Positions 45,275 to 55,253 of a DNA stretch of 64,000 nt are shown here, one piece after another. The notes under the pieces are model-generated. The model had not been told where the DNA came from, did no database searches, and saw nothing but the letters and a program-made list of their open reading frames with translations. Origin of the DNA: Pseudoxanthomonas suwonensis 11-1 (GTDB lineage: Bacteria; Pseudomonadota; Gammaproteobacteria; Xanthomonadales; Xanthomonadaceae). The first letter of the stretch is position 1. Every line of letters begins with the position of its first letter. Location: the NCBI RefSeq assembly GCF_000185965.1, contig NC_014924.1:496001-560000 (forward strand), read 5' to 3'. A program made the position numbers and the translations under genes.

Positions 45275-46099
45275 TCAGGCCAGCCGCTGCAGCACCGCTT
45301 CGGTCGGCCGGGCCAGGTTGAGCGTGTAGAAATGCAGCCCTGGCGCGCCGCCGGCGACCAGCTGCCGGCACAGGTCGGCGACCACGTCGGCGCCGAACTC
45401 GCGCACCGCCACGGCGTCGTCGCCGAAGGCCTGCATCCTCTTGGTGATCCAGCGCGGGATCTCCGCGCCGCAGGCCTCGGAGAAGCGCCGCAGCTGGGTG
45501 AAGTTGGAGATCGGCATGATGCCCGGGACGATCGGCACCTCCACGCCCAGCCGGCGCGCGTCGTCGACGAAGCGGAAGTAGGCGTCGGCGTTGTAGAAGT
45601 ACTGGGTGATCGCGGCATCGGCGCCGGCATCGACCTTGGCCTTGAAGTGGCGCAGGTCGGCCAGCGCGTCCTCGGCCTGGGGATGGGTTTCCGGATAGGC
45701 CGCCACCTCGATGCGGAAGCGGTCGCCATGCTCGGCGCGGATCAGCTCGACCAGTTCGGCGGCATAGCGCAGGTCGCCGGGATGGCCCATGCCCGAAGGC
45801 AGGTCGCCGCGCAGGGCGACGATCCGGCGGCAGCCGATCGCGCGGTAAAGCTTGAGCAGCTCGCGGATCTCCTCGCGGTTGCCGCCCACGCAGGACAGGT
45901 GCGGCGCTGCGTCGAAGCCGTGGTGCTGGTTGAGGTGGCGGACCGTCTCGGCGGTGTAGCTGAGGGTGGAGCCACCGGCGCCGAAGGTGCAGGACACGTA
46001 CTCGGGCGAGCGCGTCGCCAGTCGCGCGGCGGCGCGGTCCAGCTGCGCGCGCTGTTCGTCGGTCTTGGGTGGATAGAACTCGAAACTGATCGGCGTCAT
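45275..46099 (-). CDS. metF: 5,10-methylenetetrahydrofolate reductase
   Basis: A 274-residue FAD-dependent TIM-barrel enzyme that makes 5-methyltetrahydrofolate, the methyl donor for methionine synthesis. The N-terminal SFEFYPPKTDEQRAQL carries the catalytic Glu; CTFGAGGSTLSYTAETV, ALRGDLPSGMGHPGDLRYA, the FAD-binding AAYPETHPQAEDALADL and TQYFYNADAYFRFVDDAR, and PGIMPIS all match. The length is close to E. coli MetF. The start at 46099 (MTPISFEF) fits the family; a longer frame starting at 46129 is less likely. Upstream is a 171-bp region with an inverted repeat of the GATTGG family. Confidence 0.94.
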   Translation of the reverse strand: MTPISFEFYPPKTDEQRAQLDRAAARLATRSPEYVSCTFGAGGSTLSYTAETVRHLNQHHGFDAAPHLSCVGGNREEIRELLKLYRAIGCRRIVALRGDLPSGMGHPGDLRYAAELVELIRAEHGDRFRIEVAAYPETHPQAEDALADLRHFKAKVDAGADAAITQYFYNADAYFRFVDDARRLGVEVPIVPGIMPISNFTQLRRFSEACGAEIPRWITKRMQAFGDDAVAVREFGADVVADLCRQLVAGGAPGLHFYTLNLARPTEAVLQRLA

Positions 46100-46157
46100 C
46101 GCGGCATTTCCGTGGGGCACCGCAATCATATCTCTTTATCGCGATGGATGGGTAGAG

Positions 46158-46257
46158 CCGTGATTGGTGATTGGGGAGCCACGGCGGGCCCCGGCGCATG
46201 CACCCGCTTTTTCGAATCACCAATCACCAATCACGAATGACGAATCACCAATCACGG
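46158..46257. repeat. Inverted repeat of the GATTGG/GATTCG family upstream of metF
   Basis: CCGTGATTGGTGATT (46158-46172) and AATCACCAATCACGG (46243-46257) are a perfect 15-bp inverted repeat, about 70 bases apart. Between them, more copies of AATCACC and GAATGACGAATCACC form a tandem array (46213-46246). It has the same vocabulary as the repeats at 15480-15521 and 18567-18647. It lies between divergent metF and the DUF3228 gene. Confidence 0.85.
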
Positions 46258-46270
46258 CCCAAAATGAGCC

Positions 46271-46828
46271 ATGCGCATCGTCATGACCCCCTTCGCCCGT
46301 ACCCGCCTGTTCCCGCGCCAGCCGCGTGGCAACACCATCCGTGACTGCACTGCCGAGGAATTCGAGCGCTACCTCAACGCGCACGCGCCGCTGAAGGTGA
46401 TCGACGGCTACGCGCCGTTCTGCAAGCTGCACGTGCACCGCAACTGGACCAGCACCCGCTGCCTGACGGTGCCGGTCACCGACGGGAACCGGCACCTGCT
46501 GCGCTCGGCCTACGAGGCCCGCAGCCGCGAGGAGCTGCCGGTGCTGGTGCGCTGGTTCGAGGGGGTGGAACCGCCGGTGGCCAACTACCTGGTGCCGATC
46601 CTGTACAGCGCCGAACAGCTGGCGAAGGAAGGCAGCCCGATCGAGGGCGACTGGGGCATCGTCGGCTGCCTCTATACCCAGGAGCCGGAGGAGATCCCGA
46701 TGGCGCCGATCACCATGATGCGCAACGCCCTGGGGGTGGAGGAGGGCGGCTCCGGTGTTCCGCTGGACCGCGAGGCCTACCGCCGCGCCGTGGAGTTCTG
46801 GGAGAACAACGCCAACTGGCGGCCCTGA
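46271..46828 (+). CDS. DUF3228 family protein
   Basis: A 185-residue cytosolic protein of the DUF3228 family. It begins MRIVMTPFARTRLFPRQPRG and has the conserved middle LHVHRNWTSTRCLTVPVTDGN, VPPVANYLVPILYSAEQLAKEG-type residues, DWGIVGCLYTQEPEEIPMAPITMMRNALG in two blocks, and the C-terminal VEFWENNANW. The function of the family is unknown. It is divergent from metF. No strong ribosome site is seen, and the start directly follows the inverted repeat. Confidence 0.85.
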   Translation: MRIVMTPFARTRLFPRQPRGNTIRDCTAEEFERYLNAHAPLKVIDGYAPFCKLHVHRNWTSTRCLTVPVTDGNRHLLRSAYEARSREELPVLVRWFEGVEPPVANYLVPILYSAEQLAKEGSPIEGDWGIVGCLYTQEPEEIPMAPITMMRNALGVEEGGSGVPLDREAYRRAVEFWENNANWRP

Positions 46829-46850
46829 CCGGGTGCAGGGGGGCCGGTCT

Positions 46851-46871
46851 CCAATCCGGGCTCAGGATTGG
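46851..46871 (+). terminator. Hairpin after the DUF3228 gene
   Basis: CCAATCC and GGATTGG form a 7-bp stem with a 7-base loop, 23 bases after the stop. No T-run follows, so it is a weak terminator candidate. Confidence 0.35.
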
Positions 46872-46966
46872 CCGCGCGCGGCCGATCTAACGGTGCCAGC
46901 CCTGCGGACTGGTGGCCCGGGCGTGCCCCGGACCGGCGTGACCACTCCCACGGCCGACCCAGCGCA

Positions 46967-47749
46967 ATGAGCATCTTCCCGATCATCCTGATGACTGTCC
47001 TCGCCGTGTGGGCCCTGTGCGCCACCGTGCTGGCGGTCGTCTCCGCCCGGCGCCTGCGGCGCGAGCAGGAGGCGCACGGGGTGGCCCAGGACCGGATGGA
47101 CCGCTACCGCGCCGCGCTGCGCCGGAGCGAGGAGAAGGCCAGCGCCGTGGCCCTGCAGTTCGAGGCCCTGCAGCGCGAGTACGTCGCCCTGCGCCGCTCC
47201 CAGGAGGAGAGCGAGGCCGAGCCATCGGAGCGGCCGGTGCCGACGGTGATGATCGACTGCCTGGACATCTCCGGGGAGATCGGCACCCTGTTCGAGCACG
47301 TGGCCCGGGTGGCCACCGCGATCCGCGACTACAGCGCCTATACCCGCGGCCACTACGGCCCCGAGCACAGCAAGGCGCGCTACGACCTGCTGTGGCTGTC
47401 CGACTGCCTGCACACCTTAGACCGCGTCGGCAAGGCGCTGGCCGCCGGCAGCCAGCGCTCGCTGGCGTCGGCCTGCCAGGAGCTGCTGCAGATGTACGAC
47501 GCCTACCTCACCGACGGTTCCGGCTACGACAGCCGCGACACCTTCCGCCGCCTGTCCGAGCGGGTACCGCTGCGCGCGGTGTCCGACGCGATCCGCTCGA
47601 TCGCGATGAAAACCGCCGTGCCGCCGGCCTCCACCTCCGAGATGCCTGCGCCGGCCACCATTCCGCCGGTGTCCGCGCCCGTGACCGGACCGCCGCCGAC
47701 CACCGGGCAGCGTTCCATGCCCGGCTCGGCACTCGCGCAGCAGGCCTGA
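46967..47749 (+). CDS. Membrane-anchored protein of unknown function with a coiled coil
   Basis: A 260-residue protein. One transmembrane helix is at residues about 5-25 (FPIILMTVLAVWALCATVLAVV). Next comes a charged helical, coiled-coil-like segment (residues 26-85), then a helical domain (HVARVATAIRDYSAYTRGHY, SKARYDLLWLSDCLHTLDRVG, SACQELLQMYDAYLTDGSGYD). The C-terminal 45 residues are Pro/Ser/Thr-rich and probably disordered. I do not recognise a family. The start at 46967 places the membrane segment at the N-terminus. It appears monocistronic, with a strong hairpin after it. Confidence 0.7.
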   Translation: MSIFPIILMTVLAVWALCATVLAVVSARRLRREQEAHGVAQDRMDRYRAALRRSEEKASAVALQFEALQREYVALRRSQEESEAEPSERPVPTVMIDCLDISGEIGTLFEHVARVATAIRDYSAYTRGHYGPEHSKARYDLLWLSDCLHTLDRVGKALAAGSQRSLASACQELLQMYDAYLTDGSGYDSRDTFRRLSERVPLRAVSDAIRSIAMKTAVPPASTSEMPAPATIPPVSAPVTGPPPTTGQRSMPGSALAQQA

Positions 47750-47770
47750 GGCTTCGCGGCGCTGGAACCA

Positions 47771-47796
47771 GAACGGGCGCCTCGCGGCGCCCGTTC
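47771..47796. terminator. Bidirectional terminator hairpin between two convergent genes
   Basis: A perfect 11-bp stem (GAACGGGCGCC, loop TCGC, GGCGCCCGTTC) followed by CTTGTC on the plus strand and CTGG on the minus strand. It lies between the stop codons of the unknown membrane-anchored protein gene and ahcY. Confidence 0.7.
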
Positions 47797-47825
47797 CTTG
47801 TCGCAGCCTTGTCCGGGGACGCGGC

Positions 47826-49271
<1,446 letters not shown>

Positions 49272-49308
49272 TGCAATGCTCCGGAGGAGGGGGGAATCCC
49301 CAGTGGTC

Positions 49309-49418
49309 CGGGCGCCGTTGTCGCGGTGAAGCGCGTCGAGCCTGGCCAGGATCCCGGCCCGCAGGGCGGGCGGTGGCGGAGTGTCCGCGCATTCCATGGT
49401 CGCAGCGCCCCTCGACGG
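49309..49418 (-). promoter_or_regulatory. S-adenosylhomocysteine (SAH) riboswitch
   Basis: In the ahcY leader (minus strand), P1 is CGTCGAG (49417-49411) with CTCGACG (49340-49334). The core GGGCGCTGCG (49410-49401) and the conserved CCAGG (49345-49341) are in the expected order. P2 pairs CCA-U-GGA (49399-49393) with TCCTGG (49351-49346). The pseudoknot pairs GGGCGC (49410-49405) with GCGCCC (49315-49310) after AACG. The Ralstonia SAH aptamer known from structural work has GAGCGC and GCGCUC at these places, so the pairing is kept by compensatory change. An anti-Shine-Dalgarno CTCC (49289-49286) next to GGAG (49282-49279) suggests translational control that opens on SAH binding. Confidence 0.92.
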
Positions 49419-49427
49419 CGCCGGCGC

Positions 49428-49433
49428 ATTATA
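49428..49433 (-). promoter_or_regulatory. ahcY promoter -10 element
   Basis: A perfect TATAAT on the minus strand, about 10 bases upstream of the riboswitch P1 stem, so transcription would begin at about 49421. No good -35 is seen at 17 bp. The position fits a riboswitch transcript start very well. Confidence 0.65.
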
Positions 49434-49561
49434 TCGGGCCGTCCGGATCGGGGGATGAACCGGCCACGCGGCCGCCGAGAGGCCGGACCGGGACTTGTGT
49501 CATTGGCGCCAGGCGCGCGCAGCTGCTATCAGGGAAGGCTGCCTCACCTGGGGAACCCCCG

Positions 49562-52087
49562 ATGTCCTTACGCTCCACCGCCAGCCATGCCTGGCTCCCG
49601 CGCCTCGGCCGCCGTGCCGGCCGCTCCCTGCTATTCGCCGCGACCCTGCTGGTGCCGTCGCTGGCGCTTGCCCAGGCGCAGCCCGCCGGCGAATCCGGCT
49701 ACCGCACCCCGGTGGCCGAACTGCAGGCCATCGTCGACGCGCCGCGCGCGCCGCAGCTGACCCTGGGGCCGAAGCGCGACATCGCCGCGATGGTCCAGGT
49801 GCCCGACCTGCCGGGCATCGACGTGGTCGCGCAGCCTGAGCTCAAGCTCGGTGGCCTGCGCATCCATCCGCAGGTGCATGCGCGCAGCGTGTTCTCCCTC
49901 GGCTCCGACCTGTGGCTGGTCGACGTGGCCAGCGGTGCCGAGCGCCGCATCGCCGGCCTGCCGCAGCCGTTGGGCCTGGCCGGACTGGCCTGGTCGCCCG
50001 ACCAGCGCTGGCTGGCCTTCAACCGCCTGGACCGCGCCAGCGGCGCCAACGAGCTGTGGCTGGTCGATACCGCCGTGGCGAAGGCCAGGCGCGTGGCCAG
50101 CGGCCTGAACACCATCGGCGGGCGCGGCTATGCCTGGCTGCCGGGCAGCCGTGGCCTGCTGGTGCACCTGCGCAGCCCCAAGGCGCGCCCGCTGCCGCCG
50201 GCCGACGGCGTGCCGACCGGCCCGGCGATCCAGGAGACCCAGGCCGGTGCCGGCGTGCGTTCGGTCCGCACCTACCAGGACCTGCTGCGCAACGAGGCCG
50301 ACGCCCAGACCCTGGAGCACTACCTCCTGTCGCAGCTGGCGAGGGTTGATGTCGCTGGCAAGGTCACGCCGCTCGGCGCGCCGGGCCTGTACACCTCCGC
50401 CTCGGCCTCGCCGGATGGCCAGTACCTGCTGGTGCGCCGCGTCGAGCGCCCGTTCTCCTACCTGGTCCCGGTGGGCAGCTTCCCGCAGGTGGTCGAGGTG
50501 CTTGATGCCCGCGACGGCAAGCCGGTGCATACCGTTGCCCGCCTGCCGCTGGTGGAAGGCCTGCCGACTGGAAACGATGCCGTGCGTACCGGCGTGCGTT
50601 CGGTGCACTGGCGTGCCGACGCCCCGGCGACCCTGGCCTGGGTCGAGGCCCAGGACGGTGGCGACCCCGCGCGCGAGGCCGCGGTGCGCGACACCGTGTT
50701 CGTGCAGCCGGCGCCGTTCGACGCCGCGCCGGTGAAGCTGGCCGACCTGGCCATGCGCCTGGCCGACATCACCTGGGGCCGTGGCGACCTGGCCGTGCTC
50801 GACGAGTACTGGTGGAAGACCCGCCAGCTGCGCACCTGGCGCCTGTTCCCGGACCAGCCGGGCAGGGCGCCGGAGCTGATGTTCGAGCGTTCCTTCGAGG
50901 ACCGCTACGCCGACCCCGGCCAGCCCTCGACCCTGACCGATCCGGACAGCGGCCACCAGCGCCTGCGCACCAGCGCCGACGGCGGCAGCCTGTTCCTGCT
51001 CGGCGACGGCGCCTCGCCCGAGGGCGACCGTCCGTTCGTGGACCGCTACGAACTGGCCACCGGCAAGCGCGAGCGACTCTTCCACTCGCAGGCTCCGTAC
51101 TACGAGGCCCCGTACGCGGTGCTGGACGACACCGGCACGCGCCTGCTGCTGACCCGCGAATCGCCGCGTGAACCGGCCAACTACTACGTGCGCGACGCCT
51201 CCGCCGCCGAGCCGCTGCGCGCGCTGACTGCGTTCCCGCATCCGACCCCGCAGCTGCGCGACATCAGCAAGGAGCAGATCCGCTACCGCCGTGCCGATGG
51301 CGTGGAGCTGACCGGCACCCTGTACCTGCCGGCCGGTTACGACGCCCGGCGCGACGGTCCGCTGCCGGTGCTGATGTGGGCCTATCCGCAGGAGTTCAAG
51401 TCCGCGCAGGCCGCCAGCCAGGTCACCGATTCGCCGTACCGCTTCAACCGGGTCAGCTATTGGGGCCCGCTGCCGTTCCTGGCGCGCGGCTTCGCGGTGC
51501 TGGACGATCCGTCCATGCCGATCGTCGGCGAGGGCGATGCCGAGCCGAACGACACCTACGTCGAGCAGCTGACCGCCAGCGCCCGGGCGGCGATCGACGA
51601 GCTGGCCCGCCGCGGCGTGGGTGATCCGTCGCGGGTCGCGGTCGGTGGCCATTCCTACGGCGCGTTCATGACCGCCAACCTGCTCGCGCATACCCGCCTG
51701 TTCAAGGCCGGCATCGCCCGTAGCGGCGCCTACAACCGCAGCCTGACCCCGTTCGGCTTCCAGTCCGAGGAGCGCAACTACTGGCAGGCGCAGGAGACCT
51801 ACCAGGCGATGTCGCCGTTCGACCACGCCGACCGGATCAAGGATCCGCTGCTGCTGATCCACGGCGAGCAGGACAACAACTCCGGCACCTTCCCGATCCA
51901 GAGCGAGCGCATGTTCGCCGCGATCAAGGGCCTGGGCGGAACCGCGCGCCTGGTGATGCTGCCGAACGAGTCGCACGGCTACCGCGCCCGCGAGTCGATC
52001 CTGCACATGCTGGCCGAGAGCGACGACTGGCTGCAGAAGTACGTGCGCCAGCCGCAGCCGCAGCCGGAGGCGGCCGGCGGGCGTTGA
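49562..52087 (+). CDS. S9 family serine peptidase (glutamyl endopeptidase-like)
   Basis: An 841-residue secreted serine peptidase. A Tat-like or Sec signal with LGRRAGRSLLFAATLLVPSLALAQ is followed by a beta-propeller-like domain (residues about 60-560; repeats such as LAGLAWSPDQRWLAF). The C-terminal alpha/beta hydrolase domain has the catalytic Ser in VGGHSYGAFMTANLL, Asp in LLIHGEQDNNSGT and His in LPNESHGYRARES. The layout is that of the prolyl oligopeptidase family, nearest to glutamyl endopeptidase-like S9 proteins. It should act on peptides in the periplasm or outside. It is divergent from ahcY and followed by a terminator. Confidence 0.92.
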   Translation: MSLRSTASHAWLPRLGRRAGRSLLFAATLLVPSLALAQAQPAGESGYRTPVAELQAIVDAPRAPQLTLGPKRDIAAMVQVPDLPGIDVVAQPELKLGGLRIHPQVHARSVFSLGSDLWLVDVASGAERRIAGLPQPLGLAGLAWSPDQRWLAFNRLDRASGANELWLVDTAVAKARRVASGLNTIGGRGYAWLPGSRGLLVHLRSPKARPLPPADGVPTGPAIQETQAGAGVRSVRTYQDLLRNEADAQTLEHYLLSQLARVDVAGKVTPLGAPGLYTSASASPDGQYLLVRRVERPFSYLVPVGSFPQVVEVLDARDGKPVHTVARLPLVEGLPTGNDAVRTGVRSVHWRADAPATLAWVEAQDGGDPAREAAVRDTVFVQPAPFDAAPVKLADLAMRLADITWGRGDLAVLDEYWWKTRQLRTWRLFPDQPGRAPELMFERSFEDRYADPGQPSTLTDPDSGHQRLRTSADGGSLFLLGDGASPEGDRPFVDRYELATGKRERLFHSQAPYYEAPYAVLDDTGTRLLLTRESPREPANYYVRDASAAEPLRALTAFPHPTPQLRDISKEQIRYRRADGVELTGTLYLPAGYDARRDGPLPVLMWAYPQEFKSAQAASQVTDSPYRFNRVSYWGPLPFLARGFAVLDDPSMPIVGEGDAEPNDTYVEQLTASARAAIDELARRGVGDPSRVAVGGHSYGAFMTANLLAHTRLFKAGIARSGAYNRSLTPFGFQSEERNYWQAQETYQAMSPFDHADRIKDPLLLIHGEQDNNSGTFPIQSERMFAAIKGLGGTARLVMLPNESHGYRARESILHMLAESDDWLQKYVRQPQPQPEAAGGR

Positions 52088-52095
52088 GCGTGAAG

Positions 52096-52122
52096 AAGCG
52101 GCCGGCCAGGCGCCGGCCGCTT
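52096..52122 (+). terminator. Terminator after the S9 peptidase gene
   Basis: AAGCGGCCGGC, loop CAGGC, and GCCGGCCGCTT make an 11-bp stem followed by TGTTTCC. It starts 8 bases after the stop codon. Confidence 0.8.
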
Positions 52123-52145
52123 TGTTTCCGATACTGCTGAAACTT

Positions 52146-52175
52146 TTGCGGCATCGCACAACACCCGGCTAAGCT
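52146..52175 (+). promoter_or_regulatory. Candidate ppc promoter
   Basis: TTGCGG (52146-52151) and TAAGCT (52170-52175) are separated by 18 bp and lie 38 bases or more upstream of the ppc start. Pattern evidence only. Confidence 0.35.
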
Positions 52176-52213
52176 GCCGGGTCGCTGGTCAAAGCAGAGC
52201 CGTGCGCGTGTCG

Positions 52214-54928
52214 ATGAACGCTCCCCGCAACCTCGAGTTCGCTCCACCGGATCTTCCCCTGCGCGATGACGTGCGCCGCCTCGGCGCGCTGGTCGGCGAC
52301 ATGCTCGCCGAGCAGGAGTCGCCCGCGTTCCTCGAGGAGGTGGAGCAGGTCCGCACCACCGCGATCGCGCGGCGCCAGAATGGCAGCGACATCCAGTCGC
52401 TGGCGCAGCTGCTGGACGGACTGGAGCCGGCGCATGCGCAGGCGCTGGTGCGTGCGTTCAGCACCTACTTCCAGGTGGTGAACATCGCCGAGCGCGTGCA
52501 CCGCATCCGTCGCCGCCGCGACTACCAGCGCACCGGTGGCGACACCCCGCAGCCGGACAGCCTGCACGATGCCCTGCGCCGGCTGCGCAAGGCCGGCGTC
52601 GAGCCGACCGAGCTGCTCGAGTGGCTGGAGCGGGTCGATATCGAGCCGGTGTTCACCGCGCATCCGACCGAGGCGGTGCGCCGCGCGCTGCTGGAGAAGG
52701 AACAGATCATGGTCGCCGCCCTGGTCGACGACCTCGACGGCACCCGCACCCCGGGCGAACGCGCCGCCGACCTGGCGCGCTTCCGCATGGCCCTGACCTC
52801 GACCTGGCAGACCGCCGACTCCTCCCCGGTGCGCCCGACCGTGGACGACGAGCGCGAGCATGTCGGCTTCTACCTGACCGAAGTGCTGTACCGGATCATG
52901 CCGGCGTTCTACGAGACGCTGGAGCATGCGCTGGGCGAGAGCTTCGGCATCGCCAGCGAACTGCCGCGCCTGCTGCGCTTCGGCACCTGGGTCGGCGGCG
53001 ACATGGACGGCAATCCCAACGTCGACGCCACCACCATCCGCAACACGCTCGACGCGCAGCGCCGCGCGATCCTCGGCAAGTACGCGGCCGAGCTGCAGCA
53101 GCTGGCCAGCGTGCTGACCCAGAGCACCGGCGTGGCCGGGGTCGACGAGGCGGTGTTCGAGCGGCTGGAGCAGTACCGCGCGCTGCTGCCGCAGGCCGCG
53201 GCCAGCAGCCGCCCACGGCATGCCGACATGCCGTACCGCCTGCTGCTGGAACTGATGCGCGCGCGCCTGCTGGCGACGCTCGAGGACCAGGCGGTCGGCT
53301 ACGGCTCGCCGGACGAGTTCGCCCAGGACCTGGACCTGGTCCGCAAGAGCCTGGAGCACAACCGCGGCGTGCACGCCGGCTGGTTCTCGGTGCGGCGCCT
53401 GGTGTGGCGCCTGCGCACGTTCGGCTTCCACCTGGCGCGGCTGGACGTGCGCCAGGAGTCCACCGTGCATGCGCGCGCGATCGCCGCGGCGCTGGGCGAC
53501 GAGCAGTGGGAAGGCCGCGATCCGGTCGAGCAGGCCGGCATCCTCGCCGGCCACGCCGGCGAGGGCGAGCCGCTGCCGCAGGCCGGCGACGAAGGCAACA
53601 AGCGCCTGGACGCCGTGTTCCAGGCCCTCGGCGATGCCCGCCGCCGCCACGGTGCCGATGCGCTGGGTGCGTACATCATCAGCATGGCGCGCAGCCGCGC
53701 CGACGTGCTCGCGGTGCTGGCCCTGGCCCGCCGCGGTGGACTGGTCGACGAGGCCGGGCGCGTGCCGCTGGACATCGCACCGCTGTTCGAGACCGTGGAC
53801 GACCTGCACCACGGCCCGGATACCCTGCGCGACCTGTTCGCCGATCCGGTCTACCGCGAACACCTGCAGGCGCGTGGCAACGTGCAGATGGTGATGCTCG
53901 GCTATTCGGACAGCGGCAAGGACGGTGGCATCGCCGCCTCGCGCTGGAGCCTGCAGCGCGCCCAGGTCGAGCTGCTGCAGGTGGCCGAGGAGCACGGCAT
54001 CCGCCTGACCTTCTTCCACGGCCGCGGTGGTTCGCTCAGCCGCGGCGGCAGCAAGACCACCCGCGCCGTCGATGCATCGCCGCGCGGCAGCGTCGACGGC
54101 CGCCTGCGCGTGACCGAGCAGGGCGAGGCGATCCACCGCAAGTTCGGCATCCGCGCCCTGGCCCTGCGTTCGCTGGAGCAGACCACCGGCGCGGTGCTGG
54201 TCTCCAGCATCCGCCCACGTCCGCCGGAGCCGCGCGAGGCGCGCTGGCGCGAGGTGATGGATACGGTGGCCGAGGCCAGCAGCGTGGCCTACCGGGCCCT
54301 GGTCGGTGCGCCGCGCTTCATGGACTACTTCCGCAGCGCGACCCCGATCGACGTGATCGAGCGCATGACCCTCGGCTCGCGGCCCTCGCGCCGGCTGGGC
54401 CAGGACGCTGCGCTGTCCAACCTGCGCGCGATCCCATGGGTGTTCGCCTGGAGCCAGGCGCGCGCGGTGATCCCGGGCTGGTATGGCGTCGGCAGCGGCC
54501 TGCAGGCCGCCGCCGAGCAGCACGGCGAAGAGGTGCTGCGGGAGATGGCGGCGGACTGGCCGTTCTTCCGCACCTTCCTCGACGACCTGGCCATGGTCCT
54601 GGCCAAGGGCGACATGGGCATCGCCGAGATGTTCTCGCGCCTGTCCGGCGACGAACTGCACGGCGAGTTCTTCCCGCGGATCAGCGACGAGCACGCGCAT
54701 ACCCGGCAGTGGCTGCTGCGCCTCAACGGCCACGAGTTCCTGCTCCAGCACGACCAGCGGCTGGCCCTGTCGATCCGCCTGCGCAACCCGTACGTGGACC
54801 CGATCAGCGTGCTCCAGGCCGACCTGCTGCGGCGCTGGCGCGCCAGCGGCCGCGAGGACGACGACCTGCTGCGCGCGCTGGTGGCGAGCGTCAACGGCGT
54901 TTCCCAGGGCGTGCAGAACACCGGCTGA
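52214..54928 (+). CDS. ppc: Phosphoenolpyruvate carboxylase
   Basis: A 904-residue anaplerotic enzyme that makes oxaloacetate from phosphoenolpyruvate and bicarbonate. The catalytic His150 is in [13 protein letters not shown]; the second signature is [12 protein letters not shown], with a Gly where many enzymes have Asn in the SDS(N/G)KD motif; [12 protein letters not shown] is the PEP-binding loop; the C-terminus ends QNTG, as in all bacterial enzymes. The start is taken at the ATG at 52214 (MNAPRN) because it fits the family N-terminus; a GTG at 52202 would add four residues. It is monocistronic with a hairpin after the stop. Confidence 0.96.
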   Translation: MNAPRNLEFAPPDLPLRDDVRRLGALVGDMLAEQESPAFLEEVEQVRTTAIARRQNGSDIQSLAQLLDGLEPAHAQALVRAFSTYFQVVNIAERVHRIRRRRDYQRTGGDTPQPDSLHDALRRLRKAGVEPTELLEWLERVDIEPVFTAHPTEAVRRALLEKEQIMVAALVDDLDGTRTPGERAADLARFRMALTSTWQTADSSPVRPTVDDEREHVGFYLTEVLYRIMPAFYETLEHALGESFGIASELPRLLRFGTWVGGDMDGNPNVDATTIRNTLDAQRRAILGKYAAELQQLASVLTQSTGVAGVDEAVFERLEQYRALLPQAAASSRPRHADMPYRLLLELMRARLLATLEDQAVGYGSPDEFAQDLDLVRKSLEHNRGVHAGWFSVRRLVWRLRTFGFHLARLDVRQESTVHARAIAAALGDEQWEGRDPVEQAGILAGHAGEGEPLPQAGDEGNKRLDAVFQALGDARRRHGADALGAYIISMARSRADVLAVLALARRGGLVDEAGRVPLDIAPLFETVDDLHHGPDTLRDLFADPVYREHLQARGNVQMVMLGYSDSGKDGGIAASRWSLQRAQVELLQVAEEHGIRLTFFHGRGGSLSRGGSKTTRAVDASPRGSVDGRLRVTEQGEAIHRKFGIRALALRSLEQTTGAVLVSSIRPRPPEPREARWREVMDTVAEASSVAYRALVGAPRFMDYFRSATPIDVIERMTLGSRPSRRLGQDAALSNLRAIPWVFAWSQARAVIPGWYGVGSGLQAAAEQHGEEVLREMAADWPFFRTFLDDLAMVLAKGDMGIAEMFSRLSGDELHGEFFPRISDEHAHTRQWLLRLNGHEFLLQHDQRLALSIRLRNPYVDPISVLQADLLRRWRASGREDDDLLRALVASVNGVSQGVQNTG

Positions 54929-54933
54929 GGCCA

Positions 54934-54960
54934 GGGCGCCCGGCAGCGTCCGGGTGGCCC
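54934..54960 (+). terminator. Hairpin after ppc
   Basis: GGGCGCCCGG, loop CAGCGT, and CCGGGTGGCCC form a stem of about 10 pairs with small bulges, six bases after the stop. A short CTTG follows, so it is a weak terminator. Confidence 0.4.
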
Positions 54961-55253
54961 CTTGAAAGCCTGGTCGCCGGCCCTATCTGCCCGCTGCGGC
55001 GGCGTCCACGGCCGGCCGCGGAGACACCCTCCCATCGTCCACCCGTGGGTTTTCCGGGCCGGTCGACGATGCTGGCCGTGAGTCCCTTTGCGTTGCCCGC
55101 GTCCTCCCGGGTCGCGGGCGTGGCCCGTGGCTTGCCGCCGGCGACCGCAACGAGGAGGAGCACGAATGAACGCCACAACGTCGATCACCTGCCACCATGC
55201 CCGCGGGCGCTCGGCCCGCGGCCGGGACATCCGGCGCTGCTGAGGGTGCCGGC
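54961..55253 (+). other. Intergenic stretch between ppc and the glycosyltransferase gene
   Basis: About 290 bases, GC-rich, with no recognised promoter. A stem CCCGCG...CGCGGG (about 55097-55120) is present. The right part holds a short reading frame with a strong ribosome site at 55166. Nothing else can be supported. Confidence 0.5.
55166..55243 (+). CDS. Possible 25-residue leader peptide
   Basis: A short frame with a strong purine-rich ribosome site (GAGGAGGAG six bases before the ATG). The peptide starts MNATTSITCHHARGRS and ends RDIRRC, basic with three Cys and His residues. It ends 10 bases before the glycosyltransferase start, so its translation would affect that gene. It has no known family and may be chance. 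Confidence 0.3.
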   Translation: MNATTSITCHHARGRSARGRDIRRC

